Origin: Pseudeuparius sepicola
Taxonomy: Eukaryota; Arthropoda; Insecta; Coleoptera; Anthribidae
Assembly (NCBI GenBank): GCA_963920635.1
Contig: OY987301.1
Location: 53,946,560 to 54,010,559, forward strand
Length of the DNA stretch: 64,000 nt
Reading direction: 5' to 3'
Shown: piece after piece, positions 31,347-41,679 of the stretch
How positions within the stretch are numbered: position 1 is the stretch's first letter
Layout of the letters: each line of letters opens with the position of its first letter
The notes under the pieces: model-generated
The model's database searches: none
The model's input: the letters and a program-made list of their open reading frames with translations, nothing else
What the model was told of the DNA's origin: nothing
Position numbers and translations under genes: made by a program

Positions 31347-32039
31347 ATGCAAATCGAACAACAGCAAACATCGCTCCCTATTGAAAACTTAGATGTTCTG
31401 GCTGAGAAGCAGCTTAAGTCGAAACATGGTAAACTATTTCCAAATTCAATTCGTGCAATTTTTTGTGGTCCAAGTGGATGTGGAAAAACAAACGCACTTT
31501 TAACTTTAATATTTAACCAAAATGGTTTGAAATTTGAAAACGTGTATGTATATAGCAAATCGCTCTATCAGGAAAAATATCGGCTACTACAAGATGTTCT
31601 AAAAAATATTGATTGTATCGGATATTTTCCATTCAAAGCCAGCGATGATGTAATAGATCCATCTGATGCTCGAGAAAATTCCCTCATTGTTTTCGACGAT
31701 GTGGCTTGCGACAAGCAAAATAAAATCAGGGAGTATTATTCTATGTGCAGACATAAGGGTATTGACGCGGTGTATCTTTGCCAGACTTACTCCAAGATAC
31801 CCAAGCAGTTGATTCGAGATAACTGCAACTTTATAGTACTTTTTAAGCAGGATGAGACAAATCTCAGACACGTGTATGAAGAGCACGTGTCACCTGACCT
31901 AACCTTCGAACAGCTTAAAGATATATGTCGCCAGTGTTGGAATGATAATTATGGCTCTTTGGTAATCGTGAAAGACTTTAGCATAAACGAGGGACGTTAT
32001 CGACAGGGATTCGACAAATATATAAGGTCTGGACAATAG
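31347..32039 (+). CDS. FtsK/HerA-type DNA packaging ATPase (A32-like)
   Basis: This intact 230-codon gene is the motor that pumps the linear genome into the capsid. Walker A is GPSGCGKT (residues 41-48), Walker B is SLIVFDDV (112-119), and a sensor/arginine-finger region follows as LCQTYSKIPKQLIRDNCN (144-161). Order, spacing and length fit Polinton and giant-virus A32-like ATPases. The 5' AUG follows a strong promoter. The gene sits between IAP and the DUF8207 gene. In the fossil fragments the same neighbours occur without it. Confidence 0.93.
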   Translation: MQIEQQQTSLPIENLDVLAEKQLKSKHGKLFPNSIRAIFCGPSGCGKTNALLTLIFNQNGLKFENVYVYSKSLYQEKYRLLQDVLKNIDCIGYFPFKASDDVIDPSDARENSLIVFDDVACDKQNKIREYYSMCRHKGIDAVYLCQTYSKIPKQLIRDNCNFIVLFKQDETNLRHVYEEHVSPDLTFEQLKDICRQCWNDNYGSLVIVKDFSINEGRYRQGFDKYIRSGQ

Positions 32040-32069
32040 CTTCTACGGATCATTAGCGCATCTGACGAT

Positions 32070-33125
32070 ATGCCGTTAACATCTCAAGAGCAAATTGCTG
32101 AAGCCCAACGCTAAAAAAAAATTAAAGATCTTACTCGCTCTATCAGGAAAAAGTATACGGCTTTAAAATTAGGTAGATTTGAAGAAGATGAGGTCTTGGA
32201 GAAGGTATTTCAACCTATTACCAAATCTTTTACAAAAATTGAAAAAAATAAAAATGAAAGAGCGGAAAACATGAAGTTTGAACTCAAAAGAGATAATGAT
32301 GGTTTATGTAAGGTTGAGAAAAAGGAAGGAAGCGTCGAAAAAAAGGAGGAAGAAAACGTTGAGGATAGAATCAGCAAGAAACTCGATAAGTTAATAGCAA
32401 GCATTAATAGAAACAAGCAACAATCCCTCAATGAGTCACATTATGAAGCTACCGTACCAACTGATAACGATACCGTTCTCAACGAATCATTTAACATGAG
32501 TACATTTCGACCGGAGGTTTTGGAGGAGTACTTGGATGCCTATCCCGAAATAGCTAAGAAGTACATTTTAGACCACAATGAAAAACTTCCAAAAATTGAT
32601 CCGGTTTATGGACCCCTGTACAATGCGTCACAGTCACAATGGATGCTAGGAAAAAAAGTTATGGACTTCGATAAAAGTAGCGGAGACATTTTGATTGATG
32701 GACACCGCTATAAAGGTACCGAGGGACTCTACGATTTAATTTTCTACAATGATCCACGTATAACTACTAAAGAGGAGAACGATAGGTATAGACATATTTT
32801 AGTTAATACCGAAGTTCATCTAAATACTCTTGGAAGACTGAAAGGCACAAATCGTTCAAAGTATGTTAACATCATAAAACCTTTCGTTACGACTTCAACA
32901 TCTAAATCGAGGCCCCGTGCGAATACAATATCTGGCTCGGGTACTTCCGGGATGCATTGGATTTTCAATAAAAAACCCATAGAATACGTTTATTGGGATG
33001 ATGCCAATGAATTAGTTGACCGTTTAAAATTGCTCGTGGCATCTAAAAACGCAGGCAATACATCGAATGACAACGAAATTGTAGCAATAATAAATGAGCT
33101 CAAAGAAGCTAATATAATCAGATAG
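32070..33125 (+). pseudogene. DUF8207-type Polinton protein with early stop
   Basis: The natural frame starts at ATG 32070 (MPLTSQEQIAEAQR) and meets TAA at 32112-32114, codon 15. It is then open for 337 codons to 33125. After the stop come KIKDLTRSIRKKYTALKLG and a charged coil. The family core follows: VYGPLYN, WMLGKKVMDFD and ILIDGHRYKGTEGLYDLIF. The end carries EYVYWDDANELVDRLKLLVA and a short helix. This protein accompanies insect Polintons and has no assigned role; position beside the packaging ATPase and fibre gene suggests a virion component. A late non-AUG start might still give an N-truncated product of about 309 residues. Confidence 0.75.
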
Positions 33126-33151
33126 ATGCACAAAACGTGTTTAGTATCAAA

Positions 33152-33682
33152 ATGAGCTTGAACAAGTTCGGACGTTCTTCCAAAGCGCCTAACGAAGTCA
33201 AAGTTTTTCGTACTCAGAATTTGTTTGCGGTAACCAAAGAAGGAGACTACGATCTTCAAAACCGTAAATTGTGCAACGTTGAACTACCGACTGAAGGTGG
33301 CGACGCCGCAACAAAAAAATACGTGGATGCTAGCTGTACTTCTATAATGAATTCGATCGATGAAAAATTTCAAAATATCTCTAAGGTCTTTACAAGCAAT
33401 TTCGATAAAAAGATTTCGAGCTTGAATAAGATAGTATTGAGTTCATCTTCGACGTCAAACGATAACACGACTCTACTCAATAAAAACGTTGAAAAAACTT
33501 CCGTGATTGACCAGAAAGTGACATCCCTGCAGACTCGAATCACTAATTTGAATATAGAATATCAAAATCGTTTAAAATCAATATCCATTCAACTTGATTC
33601 GCTATATAGCGACTACAAAAAACTAACTACCATACTTAATAGTCTGGATGCAAAGGGATCGTCTCAAAAGAAATCGACATGA
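33152..33682 (+). CDS. fibre-like coiled-coil virion protein
   Basis: 176 codons from ATG 33152; an upstream GTG at 33137 is less likely. The N-terminal 60 residues include YDLQNRKLCNVELPTEGGDA followed by ATKKYVDAS, a motif typical of trimeric fibre and tail-fibre shafts, in which a short link repeats before a coil. The rest (about 64-170) is a Ser/Asn-rich heptad coiled coil (FQNISKVFTSNFDKKISSLN, then LQTRITNLNIEY). An attachment or spike role is inferred from this resemblance. Its stop overlaps the integrase ATG (ATGA), so the two are probably translated together. Confidence 0.65.
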   Translation: MSLNKFGRSSKAPNEVKVFRTQNLFAVTKEGDYDLQNRKLCNVELPTEGGDAATKKYVDASCTSIMNSIDEKFQNISKVFTSNFDKKISSLNKIVLSSSSTSNDNTTLLNKNVEKTSVIDQKVTSLQTRITNLNIEYQNRLKSISIQLDSLYSDYKKLTTILNSLDAKGSSQKKST

Positions 33683-34620
33683 ACTCCAATCACTCAAAAG
33701 AAAAAATTCAAATAGTTAATGAGCTTCATAAGCCTGCACGCAAAAATTATACTCGACGACGAACTATCATCAAGGGGCTGGACGATCTCTGGCAAGCCGA
33801 TCTTGGACAACTTGATCAGTATAAATCCTATAATAGAAATTTTAAGTTTATACTTGTCGTTATTGATGCTTTCTCAAAATTTGTTTGGTGGAAACCGTTG
33901 AAAACGAAAACTGGAGAAGAGGTTACGAGAGCGTTTGCAGAGATCCTTAAAAGTTCAGGACGGCGGTGTCCGAAAAACCTTCAAACTGATCACGGAAAGG
34001 AATTTTACAACACTCATTTCAAACAGTTGATGGGAGCGTATAACATTAATCACTATAGCACATTTAGCGTCAAGAAAGCTGCCATTGTTGAAAGAGTGAT
34101 ATGTACTTTGAAGGAAAAGCTTTTTAAATTTTTCAGTTTGAGCGGAAAATATAGATGGATCGATGTATTGCCTACCTTGACAGATGATTATAATAGTCAA
34201 AAACATCGCACTACACAAATGAAACCTAAAGATGTAAGCAAAAGTTGCGAAAAGCGGTTATTAAAAAACGTCTATAGCCACTTGAAGACTTGTGGTAATA
34301 GAAAATTTAATGTTGGTGATATAGTTAGGATCAGCAAAATGAAGCACGTTTTTAACAAAGGTTATACCCCCAACTGGACTACTGAATTGTTTAAAATTGT
34401 GAGGGTTCAAATCACCAATCCCGCAACATATTTGCTTGAAGATATGAACGGAAGTCCCATAAAGGGTGGATTCTACGCTGAAGAACTACAGAAAACGGTT
34501 AATCCCGACGTCTATCTAGTTGAAAAAGTGTTACGTAAGAAAGGAAAAAAAGTTTTAGTTCGGTGGCTTGGTCTTGACAAATCTCACGACTCGTGGATAG
34601 AGAGCAATAACGTTTTATAA
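33679..34620 (+). CDS. retroviral-type DDE integrase with C-terminal chromodomain
   Basis: This intact 313-codon gene inserts the element with 6-bp target duplication. The rve core shows Asp41 (LWQADLGQL), Asp104 (LQTDHGKEF) and Glu139 (AAIVERV), with 34 residues between the last two. An SH3-like segment (FNVGDIVRISKMKHVFNKGY) follows. Residues 275-313 form a chromodomain (VYLVEKVLRKKGKKVLVRWL, then HDSWIE), which in this group guides integration to chromatin marks. The N-terminus is short, and I see no HHCC zinc finger, so a 5' part may be missing or may have been replaced by the overlap with the fibre gene. The usual Asn after the catalytic Glu-Arg is altered (ERVICTLK). Confidence 0.9.
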   Translation: MNSNHSKEKIQIVNELHKPARKNYTRRRTIIKGLDDLWQADLGQLDQYKSYNRNFKFILVVIDAFSKFVWWKPLKTKTGEEVTRAFAEILKSSGRRCPKNLQTDHGKEFYNTHFKQLMGAYNINHYSTFSVKKAAIVERVICTLKEKLFKFFSLSGKYRWIDVLPTLTDDYNSQKHRTTQMKPKDVSKSCEKRLLKNVYSHLKTCGNRKFNVGDIVRISKMKHVFNKGYTPNWTTELFKIVRVQITNPATYLLEDMNGSPIKGGFYAEELQKTVNPDVYLVEKVLRKKGKKVLVRWLGLDKSHDSWIESNNVL

Positions 34621-34720
34621 AAATTTAGAGGGGGTAGATGGAAGGGGAGAGAGTGGAGGGGGTAGAGTAGAGGGGGTAAGAGTAGTGGGGGTAGAGTAGA
34701 AGGGATAGAGTGGAGGGGAG
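34621..34720 (+). repeat. G-rich purine repeat downstream of integrase
   Basis: Tandem AGAGGGGGTAGAGT-type units form nine runs of three to five G on the plus strand, capable of G-quadruplex formation. The TATA-like TATAAGAG of the next gene follows at 34726. Confidence 0.85.
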
Positions 34721-34801
34721 TATACTATAAGAGACAGCTACATAAAAAAATACTACTTACCTTCAAGAAATATCTACAGTAGCAGTTCGAATATTTTAAA
34801 A

Positions 34802-35479
34802 ATGAGTGACAGTGCTTACGCTTCCGAATTTAGTGAAGATACAACATCTGTAGATGCTGCCAACGATGATGATCTTATTCTAAATACGTGCTTTGTGTTG
34901 AAGCCCAATCATGTGTTTACTGTTCATTGTGGATTGAGCGCCGCACGATATTTCACTCCAGCTATCAAGATTGTTAACCACCTAGATACGCAAGGTTTCG
35001 CTAATATTTTATTAGATCGCCTCGAATGGAACGAGGTAATTCTAATTTTGACAGGATGCGTCGAAGATTTTTTCAATAAACCTAATTCGTCTGCCATATC
35101 GAGGAGATTTGTATCCAATGAAAATGTTAGAATTAATACAATGATTAGAGTGGATGGGTTAAAAGTTGCTATGCTTTCAAAGGAGGGCGTCGACTCCTAC
35201 TTTTCTCATTCAGATATTTTAGAATTAATAAGCCTCGATAAGATAATTTCTTCTAAAATCGATGTAATGTTAAAACTAAATATTTGCGAACATTATTTAA
35301 ACTTTTTAGATACAGTAAATATGCTTTTGTTTAGATGTAATTACATGTTGAATCCTATAGATTTAATTACAGCATTATTTAGTTCAACGCTCAATTTAGA
35401 AATGTATTGTATTTTTGAATTTTTTAATTTTAGTAGAGATAAGTTTTTAATTGACTTGTATAACAGAAGGTATTTTTGA
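34802..35479 (+). CDS. unknown Polinton protein, acidic N-terminus (225 aa)
   Basis: This intact 225-codon gene has its own TATAAG at 34726 and an AATAAA that overlaps the stop (35480). The first 30 residues are Ser/Asp/Glu-rich (ASEFSEDTTSVDAANDDD). A short conserved-looking block follows (FVLKPNHVFTVHCGLSAARYF). The rest is helical and hydrophobic with many Leu/Ile/Phe (LNFLDTVNMLLFRCNYML), but I see no clear membrane span. I think similar genes sit at this point in insect Polintons, but I cannot name a function. Codon use resembles its neighbours. Confidence 0.7.
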   Translation: MSDSAYASEFSEDTTSVDAANDDDLILNTCFVLKPNHVFTVHCGLSAARYFTPAIKIVNHLDTQGFANILLDRLEWNEVILILTGCVEDFFNKPNSSAISRRFVSNENVRINTMIRVDGLKVAMLSKEGVDSYFSHSDILELISLDKIISSKIDVMLKLNICEHYLNFLDTVNMLLFRCNYMLNPIDLITALFSSTLNLEMYCIFEFFNFSRDKFLIDLYNRRYF

Positions 35480-35674
35480 AATAAAACAATATAAAAACAT
35501 AAATAATTTTTATTTCTTAAACATATATACATACAAACAGTAATACAAATCGTGCGAATACTAAAGGTAAGTAAGATATTCTGCTTCTAAAACAGTAATA
35601 CAAATCGTGAGAATAGTAAAGGTAAGTAAGATATTCTGCTTCTAAATAGTTGCTCGGAAAGAAAAAAAGTGGTG
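35480..35674. other. intergenic gap between convergent genes, with 55-bp repeat
   Basis: Besides the poly(A) signal at 35480 there are two direct copies of an AGTAATACAAATCGTG...GGTAAGTAAGATATTCTGC unit (35538-35590 and 35593-35645). This is the meeting point of the plus-strand block and the polymerase gene. Confidence 0.8.
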
Positions 35675-38600
35675 TTAATCTATTATACTATAATGACCCC
35701 AAGGAAGCGTATCGTGAGAATGCTTTAATAAAAATCGCTTATCATCAAAAGGATTAAGGGCGATTTTTTTCTGTTGCACGCTGTAGACATCGTGGTTGTA
35801 AGATCTTATACAGCGTTGTGTTTCACTATTAATTTTAAAATTTTGAAGGGCCTGCAAATAATCTTCAAACCGAATTTTTTGTTTAACTACATTATATTTA
35901 ACACCCTTAGCCTTCTTAACGCATGTTCCACCTTGAACTTTATAAGTGTATTGTTTAGAACGTAAGCCGACAAAGTGAGTCATGATTTTTCCGTTATTCT
36001 CATCTTTCATAAGGCCCGGCACTTTTTTATTCGCAGATGGTATATTATATGGGTTGTCAGCTAAATAGTCGCTGGTATCAAACCGATGTAGATCTCTTTT
36101 TATAACATCTTCGTACACATCTTGGCAATGTATTTCATAAATCAATGAATCCGTGTCGGTATATAGCAGCTTACATTCAGACGGTTGAAATTTCCGAAGC
36201 ATATATTCATAATGAAAATCATAAACACAAGTTTTCGAAATCTCTAGAATTGCTGCTCCAATATAGAGGGGTTTATTGAAAATTATTTGTGATTTGTTTA
36301 ATTCTACGCTAATCAAGCATTCGTCGAAGATCGTTCTACTTCTAAAGTGTGGACTAGAAATTAGATTTTTTGCACCATATCTACCCTCCCATTTTCGAAC
36401 TAATTTGACTACGCGATGTTTTCTTATATTCTCCATCGTTTTGCCGTAGACCGCGTTATTCATTAGCTTGAAAAGATTTTTTTCAAATTCGTTTTTGGCC
36501 TGCGAGCGGAGTCGTGTATTGACATCTATATATGGTTTCAACCACGGTGCCTGACTGAATTTTAAAACACGATGTATTTTTTTAAGCACTAACCCATTAT
36601 TCATAGCTTGTTTTAAGTTCCTATAATGTAAAATATATTTCTCTTTAGGATGTAAGGTTGTCATAAGTTTTGATAATTTCGAATTTTTGGGGTACTATGT
36701 TCGGCACAAAACGGAAGATCTTTGTGCAAGTCATGCAGACGTTCCGGATAGTCTAAATCTACCTCAAGCATATAGCCTATTGGACCTTCGTCGGGAACGG
36801 TAGTTACATCGATATTTGAATCGATCCATTCAAATTCTCCGTATGGAAGGTATTCACTCATGGCCCAACCGTATAAATTGTTTACATCTAAATAGAGGAG
36901 ATACTTTGAAATTTCGTTGGATTTAAAATTCTCCATATATTTGTTGTTTGCCTCTGCAAAGCGATTGCAACATTGGCTTATACCTCCTCTTATAGATTTC
37001 TCAAAAATCATTAGCATATCTATATCTTGAAAAGATTCAAGCCTACACCCCGTATATTTGAGCATACAATCCCAAGTGTATCCCGGAACTGTGTAATAAT
37101 GTGCAGGATCCAACCCGTAAGTCTCGTGACATGTTTTACGAAAATTTTCAAAAACGTCGACTAACAGCATCACATCAGTTTTAAGGTACAAATCTGAATA
37201 TTCACCTAAATTTTTAATATTAAACTTTTTCCAAACGTTTTGAGCATGTATATACTCATTTTCATCAATATTAACATTGTTTAGTTTGCTATAAAAATCA
37301 TCAATTTTAGGTAAAGATGTTTCCTCTAGTCTTTCAATTGTGTCTATATAGTCATAAGGAAAAATACCTTTTCGGGTTAACAATTCGAAATTTTCTTTAG
37401 GTAAACCGCGAAACATATTTCTGGTATTTATTAAATTCCTTTCATTGAGATTTGAGACTAGAGTGCTCAGTGATGAGTTCATAAATCTAAAGGAATCTAT
37501 AAATCGAAATCTAATATTAGTATTATTATCAAATATTGTGAAACTAATATACTGTTCTTTGTTTACGGGAAGCAATGAGACATTATTTCTCTTCGCTAAA
37601 TCTCTAATTATAAAATGACTATCGTATCCAGAAAGGTTGTGAAAGATAACGGGAATTACAAAAGAATTGGTATAATTTAGATTACATTGATTATGCGCAT
37701 ATCCCCTGAAGTTACCTGTCAGATGACAATGGTCTCGCACTATCTTATCGGTAAGCTGGAAATTTTTATTGCAAATATGACATGACTTTGTAGCGTCCTT
37801 GAGACTTACGACTTGATTCATTGGTTTCACGTTTTTCAATTTTGATGATACTGCAGCGGCGACTTCAGCCAACTGGTCTGCGAACCAACTCATACAGTCT
37901 GTATTTCGATAGCTTTTGTAATAAGAGAGACTATCATCATAACTGCATTTAAAGAAATATCCTGCACTAAACGCTTCATGCTTCTGATATTTTTCAGTCT
38001 TTAGCGTTCGTTGGGAATCATTGTATGGTTTTAAGATGGACTCAAAATCGGAGTACATTAAAAATGGAACGCTTTCTTTGTTAACGTAGTTTTTAAATTC
38101 AATATATTTTTCCGTAGGGAAAATTATTTTACATTCATTCATTTTTTCACATTCATCGGTATGCTCTTCCAACTTTTGTTGCGTTTGAAAGTAATTTAAA
38201 CATCTGTCACGGAGAAACTTTTTACACCGATGCTTATTTAATTGCTTATATATTAGTCTAGACATATCCTTTATCAAAACGTAGTGATATTTTATTTCAA
38301 CATTTTCATCGTCGTTGGTGCCCCAGTTATCGTAATTTAGTTTAGGAAAATATTTATCTTGAATTAATAAGAGGTTAACGTGTTTGTCTACTTTCTGTTT
38401 GGTTAGACGACTGGGCACAACAGAGAAATTATATTTTGTATCCATCTCTAAACAAAAAACATTAATTGAGATGTAGTTGAGTTTTTCAAATTTTGCAATT
38501 TGAGGAAGTCATTGGAAACTGGATTCCAGTTAAATTCAAAATATCGGAATAGTGAGGGTACGAAGAAGTTCTACAGGTTTTTTGTTTGTCGGATATAGAC

Positions 38601-39432
38601 CAGCTACTATGCTCCAGGCAAAACATGCCTCATCTTGATTTTGTATATTTAAGCAAGCATTTCTATTAGAAATTTGTTCGGGTAACCTTATGAAAGATGA
38701 AGCTCCATTGCCCAATTCATATTTGTTAATATTTACTTCAAGAGATATTATTCTGTTAAGAGCATACCCGCTTTGTCCTTCTTCGAACTCTTCGAGCGAA
38801 TTTAAAATTTTTTCATATACGTTCGTTCTGAACCAGTAGTCTAAATCTACTCCTAAATCGATCTCACAGTTTTTGGTGTTAAAATACTTATTTTCTAGAA
38901 TTTCATAATTTCCAGACTTTTTTATAAACTCTGCACAAAAGCAAGTATTCACTTTAATCATGGAGAGAGATTTTATTATTTTTTTTATTTTTAATTTAAA
39001 AATTGTGGAGCAGTCGTTTAGAAATTCCTTTACGTCTTTGTGTTTTAAATTGATTATTATGCTCGTCTGCAGTCTGTTCGCGAAAGCCGAGGTGATATTT
39101 TCCCACTTTATGCGTTTTGCTAATTTCCCCTGAGCTAAACCCATTCCTGTATGAGTGTTTTCATTTAATAACTGCTTGATGGAGGCTCGAAATGCTTTAA
39201 TCAACCCTAAAGAAGATTGTAATTTTCGACGAATACCCACCGAAAGATTTTGTTTCTTAAGACATTTATTGAAAAGAGTAATATTTTTGTTTGAAAAATT
39301 AACCCACCTATTTATTTTTATCGGTAATGGATTTATGTGTAATAACTGATAGGCTTTGGTAGCATTCTCACAAATTCCTTTGGTAATTTTAGTGATTTCT
39401 TGTTCATCGTTACTATTTGAAATTATAAGCAT
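35675..39432 (-). pseudogene. polB: protein-primed DNA polymerase B, three frameshifts
   Basis: About 1250 codons on the minus strand, start near 39432. Piece 1 (39432-38536, 298 aa) is the N-terminal region with GYALNRIISLEVNINKYELG and a DEACFAWSIVAGLYP block. Piece 2 (38445-36661) carries the 3'-5' exonuclease motifs (SDFES; NLSGYDSHFI; YLKTD), a Cys/His insert resembling endonuclease VII (CHICN...DHCHLTGNFRG...HNQCN) and polymerase motif A (LDVNNLYGWAM). Piece 3 (36664-35675) holds motif B (NNAVYGK), motif C (YTDTDSL) and KxY (LRSKQYTYK). The frame changes near 38560, near 38508 and in the T-run 36684-36688. All catalytic residues I can check are present, so decay looks recent. Confidence 0.93.
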
Positions 39433-40449
39433 CTTTACTTAAATGAGCAACTAAATTAACCTTACTTCTAAAACTGATGACAAGGTTCTTGGAATCTTAG
39501 ACCAATTGCGCGACCACTTGCATTGGCTCTTCGCCGACTAATATAAAAATTAAACCATTTTCAAATATTTATACATATCCAATCTGATGACATAGCATGG
39601 TTGTTGACCTGCGACGTTAGCATATATTTAGCTGATGTTGCAGTTTGCAATGTGAGTCGATGAGTCAAGAAACCCATGAAATTTGACACCTTTGTAATCT
39701 GACACCGTGGTATCATGTTTCATTTCCGGTTTCAAATTTCATGCTATTCGGCAGAAAACAATCTGATGACATAGCATGGTTGTTGACCTGCGGCGTTAGC
39801 ATATATTTAGCTGATGTTGCAGTTTACAATGTGAGTCGATGAGTCAAGAAACCCATGAAATTTGACACCTTTGTAATCTGACACCGTGGTATCATGTTTC
39901 ATTTCCGGTTTCAAATTTCATGCTATTCGGCAGAAAACAATCTGATGACATAGCATGGTTGTTGACCTGCGGCGTTAGCTTATATTTAGCTGATGTTGCA
40001 GTTTGCAATGTGAGTCGATTATTGACCTGCTGCGTCAAGAAACCAGTGTATAATTTCGCTGTTCGGTAGATTGTTGACCTGACGTGTCAGAAAATGAAAT
40101 ACTTTTATTAATAGATAAGAATATCCAGAGCTATTCCTTTAGACTTATAACTTTTCAACGTTTTTTAGATTTCTTAACATTAATGCAGCTACTTCAGCCA
40201 ACTTATAATCTTATAAAAAATAATGAAGAATAATTTTGTAAATAAAATGAACGAAAATGTCCAAAAATATACTAGGAATTAAAGTAACCGCACCCAAAAT
40301 TGTTATTAATATAGTCTATCAAGTGTCAATGAATCCTGTCAAATGCACTTGGACGTGTTTATATGTTCGGCGCTCAGAAGCAATCGGAACATTCAGATTT
40401 GAGTTTCAATTTTGTAGGGGTAAATAAAAGATAGACTAGATTTCATATT

Positions 40450-40602
40450 TTATTTTTTACAATTTTCTAAATTTATGTTTTTGAACTTTTTATTTATTTC
40501 ATACATTTGAATTTCATATTTCAAATTTTGAAGAGATCTTAGATAAAATTCCAATCTTTTTTTGTAGTGTTGTCTGCGTCGCCTCTTGTCAGTGGGATTC
40601 AT
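40450..40602 (-). CDS. small TIR protein B, right copy (50 aa)
   Basis: Exact mirror of 25018-25170, with the same ATGA overlap with the 100-aa gene. Only this copy lacks the nearby 214-bp duplicate, so its downstream context differs from that of the left copy. Confidence 0.5.
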   Translation of the reverse strand: MNPTDKRRRRQHYKKRLEFYLRSLQNLKYEIQMYEINKKFKNINLENCKK

Positions 40603-40901
40603 TCTTCCTCAAATTTAATATTCGTTGTCCTACCAATGAGGCCCAGACTCGTCAAGAAGATCTTCTTTCCGTTGGTGATTTCCCGGTTTATGTCTTCGAT
40701 GCGTTCAGACGTAAATTCTTTTACGAACCGTGCAGGTAGCGCAGTTTGAAAATTTTCAAATTCGACGAACACTTTCTCCCCGTACCTTGTTTCAATTATT
40801 CTAAAAGATAAAATTTTATGTTTTTCACCAACCACTAACTCTCTTGCACTCACAATTTCTTTTACGAAGTTATTTTCATTCAACTGTTTGAGTAAAGACA
40901 T
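40599..40901 (-). CDS. small TIR protein A, right copy (100 aa)
   Basis: Translation identical to 24719-25021. Transcription would run inward from the right TIR towards the polymerase gene, in the same direction as it. Two intact copies of one frame in an element with many lesions suggests either selection or gene conversion between TIRs. Confidence 0.7.
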   Translation of the reverse strand: MSLLKQLNENNFVKEIVSARELVVGEKHKILSFRIIETRYGEKVFVEFENFQTALPARFVKEFTSERIEDINREITNGKKIFLTSLGLIGRTTNIKFEEE

Positions 40902-41059
40902 ATTTCAATATTATTCAAGCACTGTTGACTGGGTATAGTGAGCTCTCCCAACGGCGTCCTCCTTATAACCCCAATGCCCCCCACCTAAATGCTACGTCAA
41001 CTGTTTTAGTGCAAACATCTGCATAATTTTTGCTTACGTTTTTTATATCAAGGTGCCAC

Positions 41060-41600
41060 GTGTCAAGGTGATGAGATCACTGACCTTCAGGTTAACAAGG
41101 TGACCTCTTAAAGTTCATTGACCCTCAGGTCAAGGTTAACTGTGACCTCTTAAAGTTCATGGGCCGGTCAAGGTTAACAAGGTGACCTCTTAAAGTTCAT
41201 TGACCTTTAGGTCAAGGTTAACAAGCTGACCCCTTAAAGTTCATTGAACCCGCGGGTCAATGACCCCTTAAAGGTTATCGATCTGGTAACCACTTGACCT
41301 CTAGCTTCAGGTCAAGGTTAATGGAACGTGACCCCTTAAAGTTCATTGAACCCGCAGGTCAAGGTTATTTTCAAATTTCCCGCCTTGGTGGCCATATTGA
41401 CGTCACTTCCGTTCCCAGAAAAAGTGCCACGTGTCAAGGTGACCCCTTAAAGTTCATTGACCTTCAGGTTAAAAAGGTGACCTCTTAAAGTTCATTGACC
41501 TTCAGGTCAAGGTTAATAAGGTGACCTCTTAAAGTTCATTGACCGGTCAAGGTTAACAAGGTGACCCCTTAAAGTTCATTGAACCCGCAGGTCAAGGTCA
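41060..41600 (-). repeat. ~38-bp AGGTCA-rich minisatellite, right TIR
   Basis: Mirror of the left array with one unit fewer: near 41131-41165 the unit between the AACTGTGACC and GGGCCGGTCAAGG blocks is missing compared with the left arm. Confidence 0.9.
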
Positions 41601-41673
41601 TTTTCAAATTTCCCGCCTTGGCGGCCATCTTGTGACGTCACTTCCGCCCTGGAGTCCCCTTTGCTATACTACT

Positions 41674-41679
41674 TACGTG
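41674..41679. repeat. target-site duplication TACGTG, right
   Basis: This is the partner of 23897-23902. The sequence then continues TGGGTTTCCAAC exactly as at the unoccupied site at 17235. Confidence 0.95.

Larger units (their letters stand above)
23903..41673 (+). mobile_element. Polinton/Maverick, 17,771 bp, complete ends
   Basis: The termini are AGTAGTATAGCAAAGGGG and its exact complement, giving the AG...CT ends and 6-bp target duplication known for Polintons. Long TIRs enclose virion genes (protease, penton, double-jelly-roll capsid, packaging ATPase), a DDE integrase with chromodomain and a protein-primed polymerase B. This gene set is also that of adintoviruses. Twelve genes run plus and the polymerase runs minus, converging near 35500. 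Several genes carry stops or frameshifts, so autonomous activity now is doubtful. The IAP gene and the two genes within the TIRs are notable extras. Confidence 0.97.
39580..41673 (-). repeat. right terminal inverted repeat of the Polinton (2094 bp)
   Basis: Mirror of 23903-26035. The inner boundary lies at CAATCTGATGACATAGC (39580), where the match to the left arm ends. It carries complete second copies of both small TIR genes. Confidence 0.95.
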
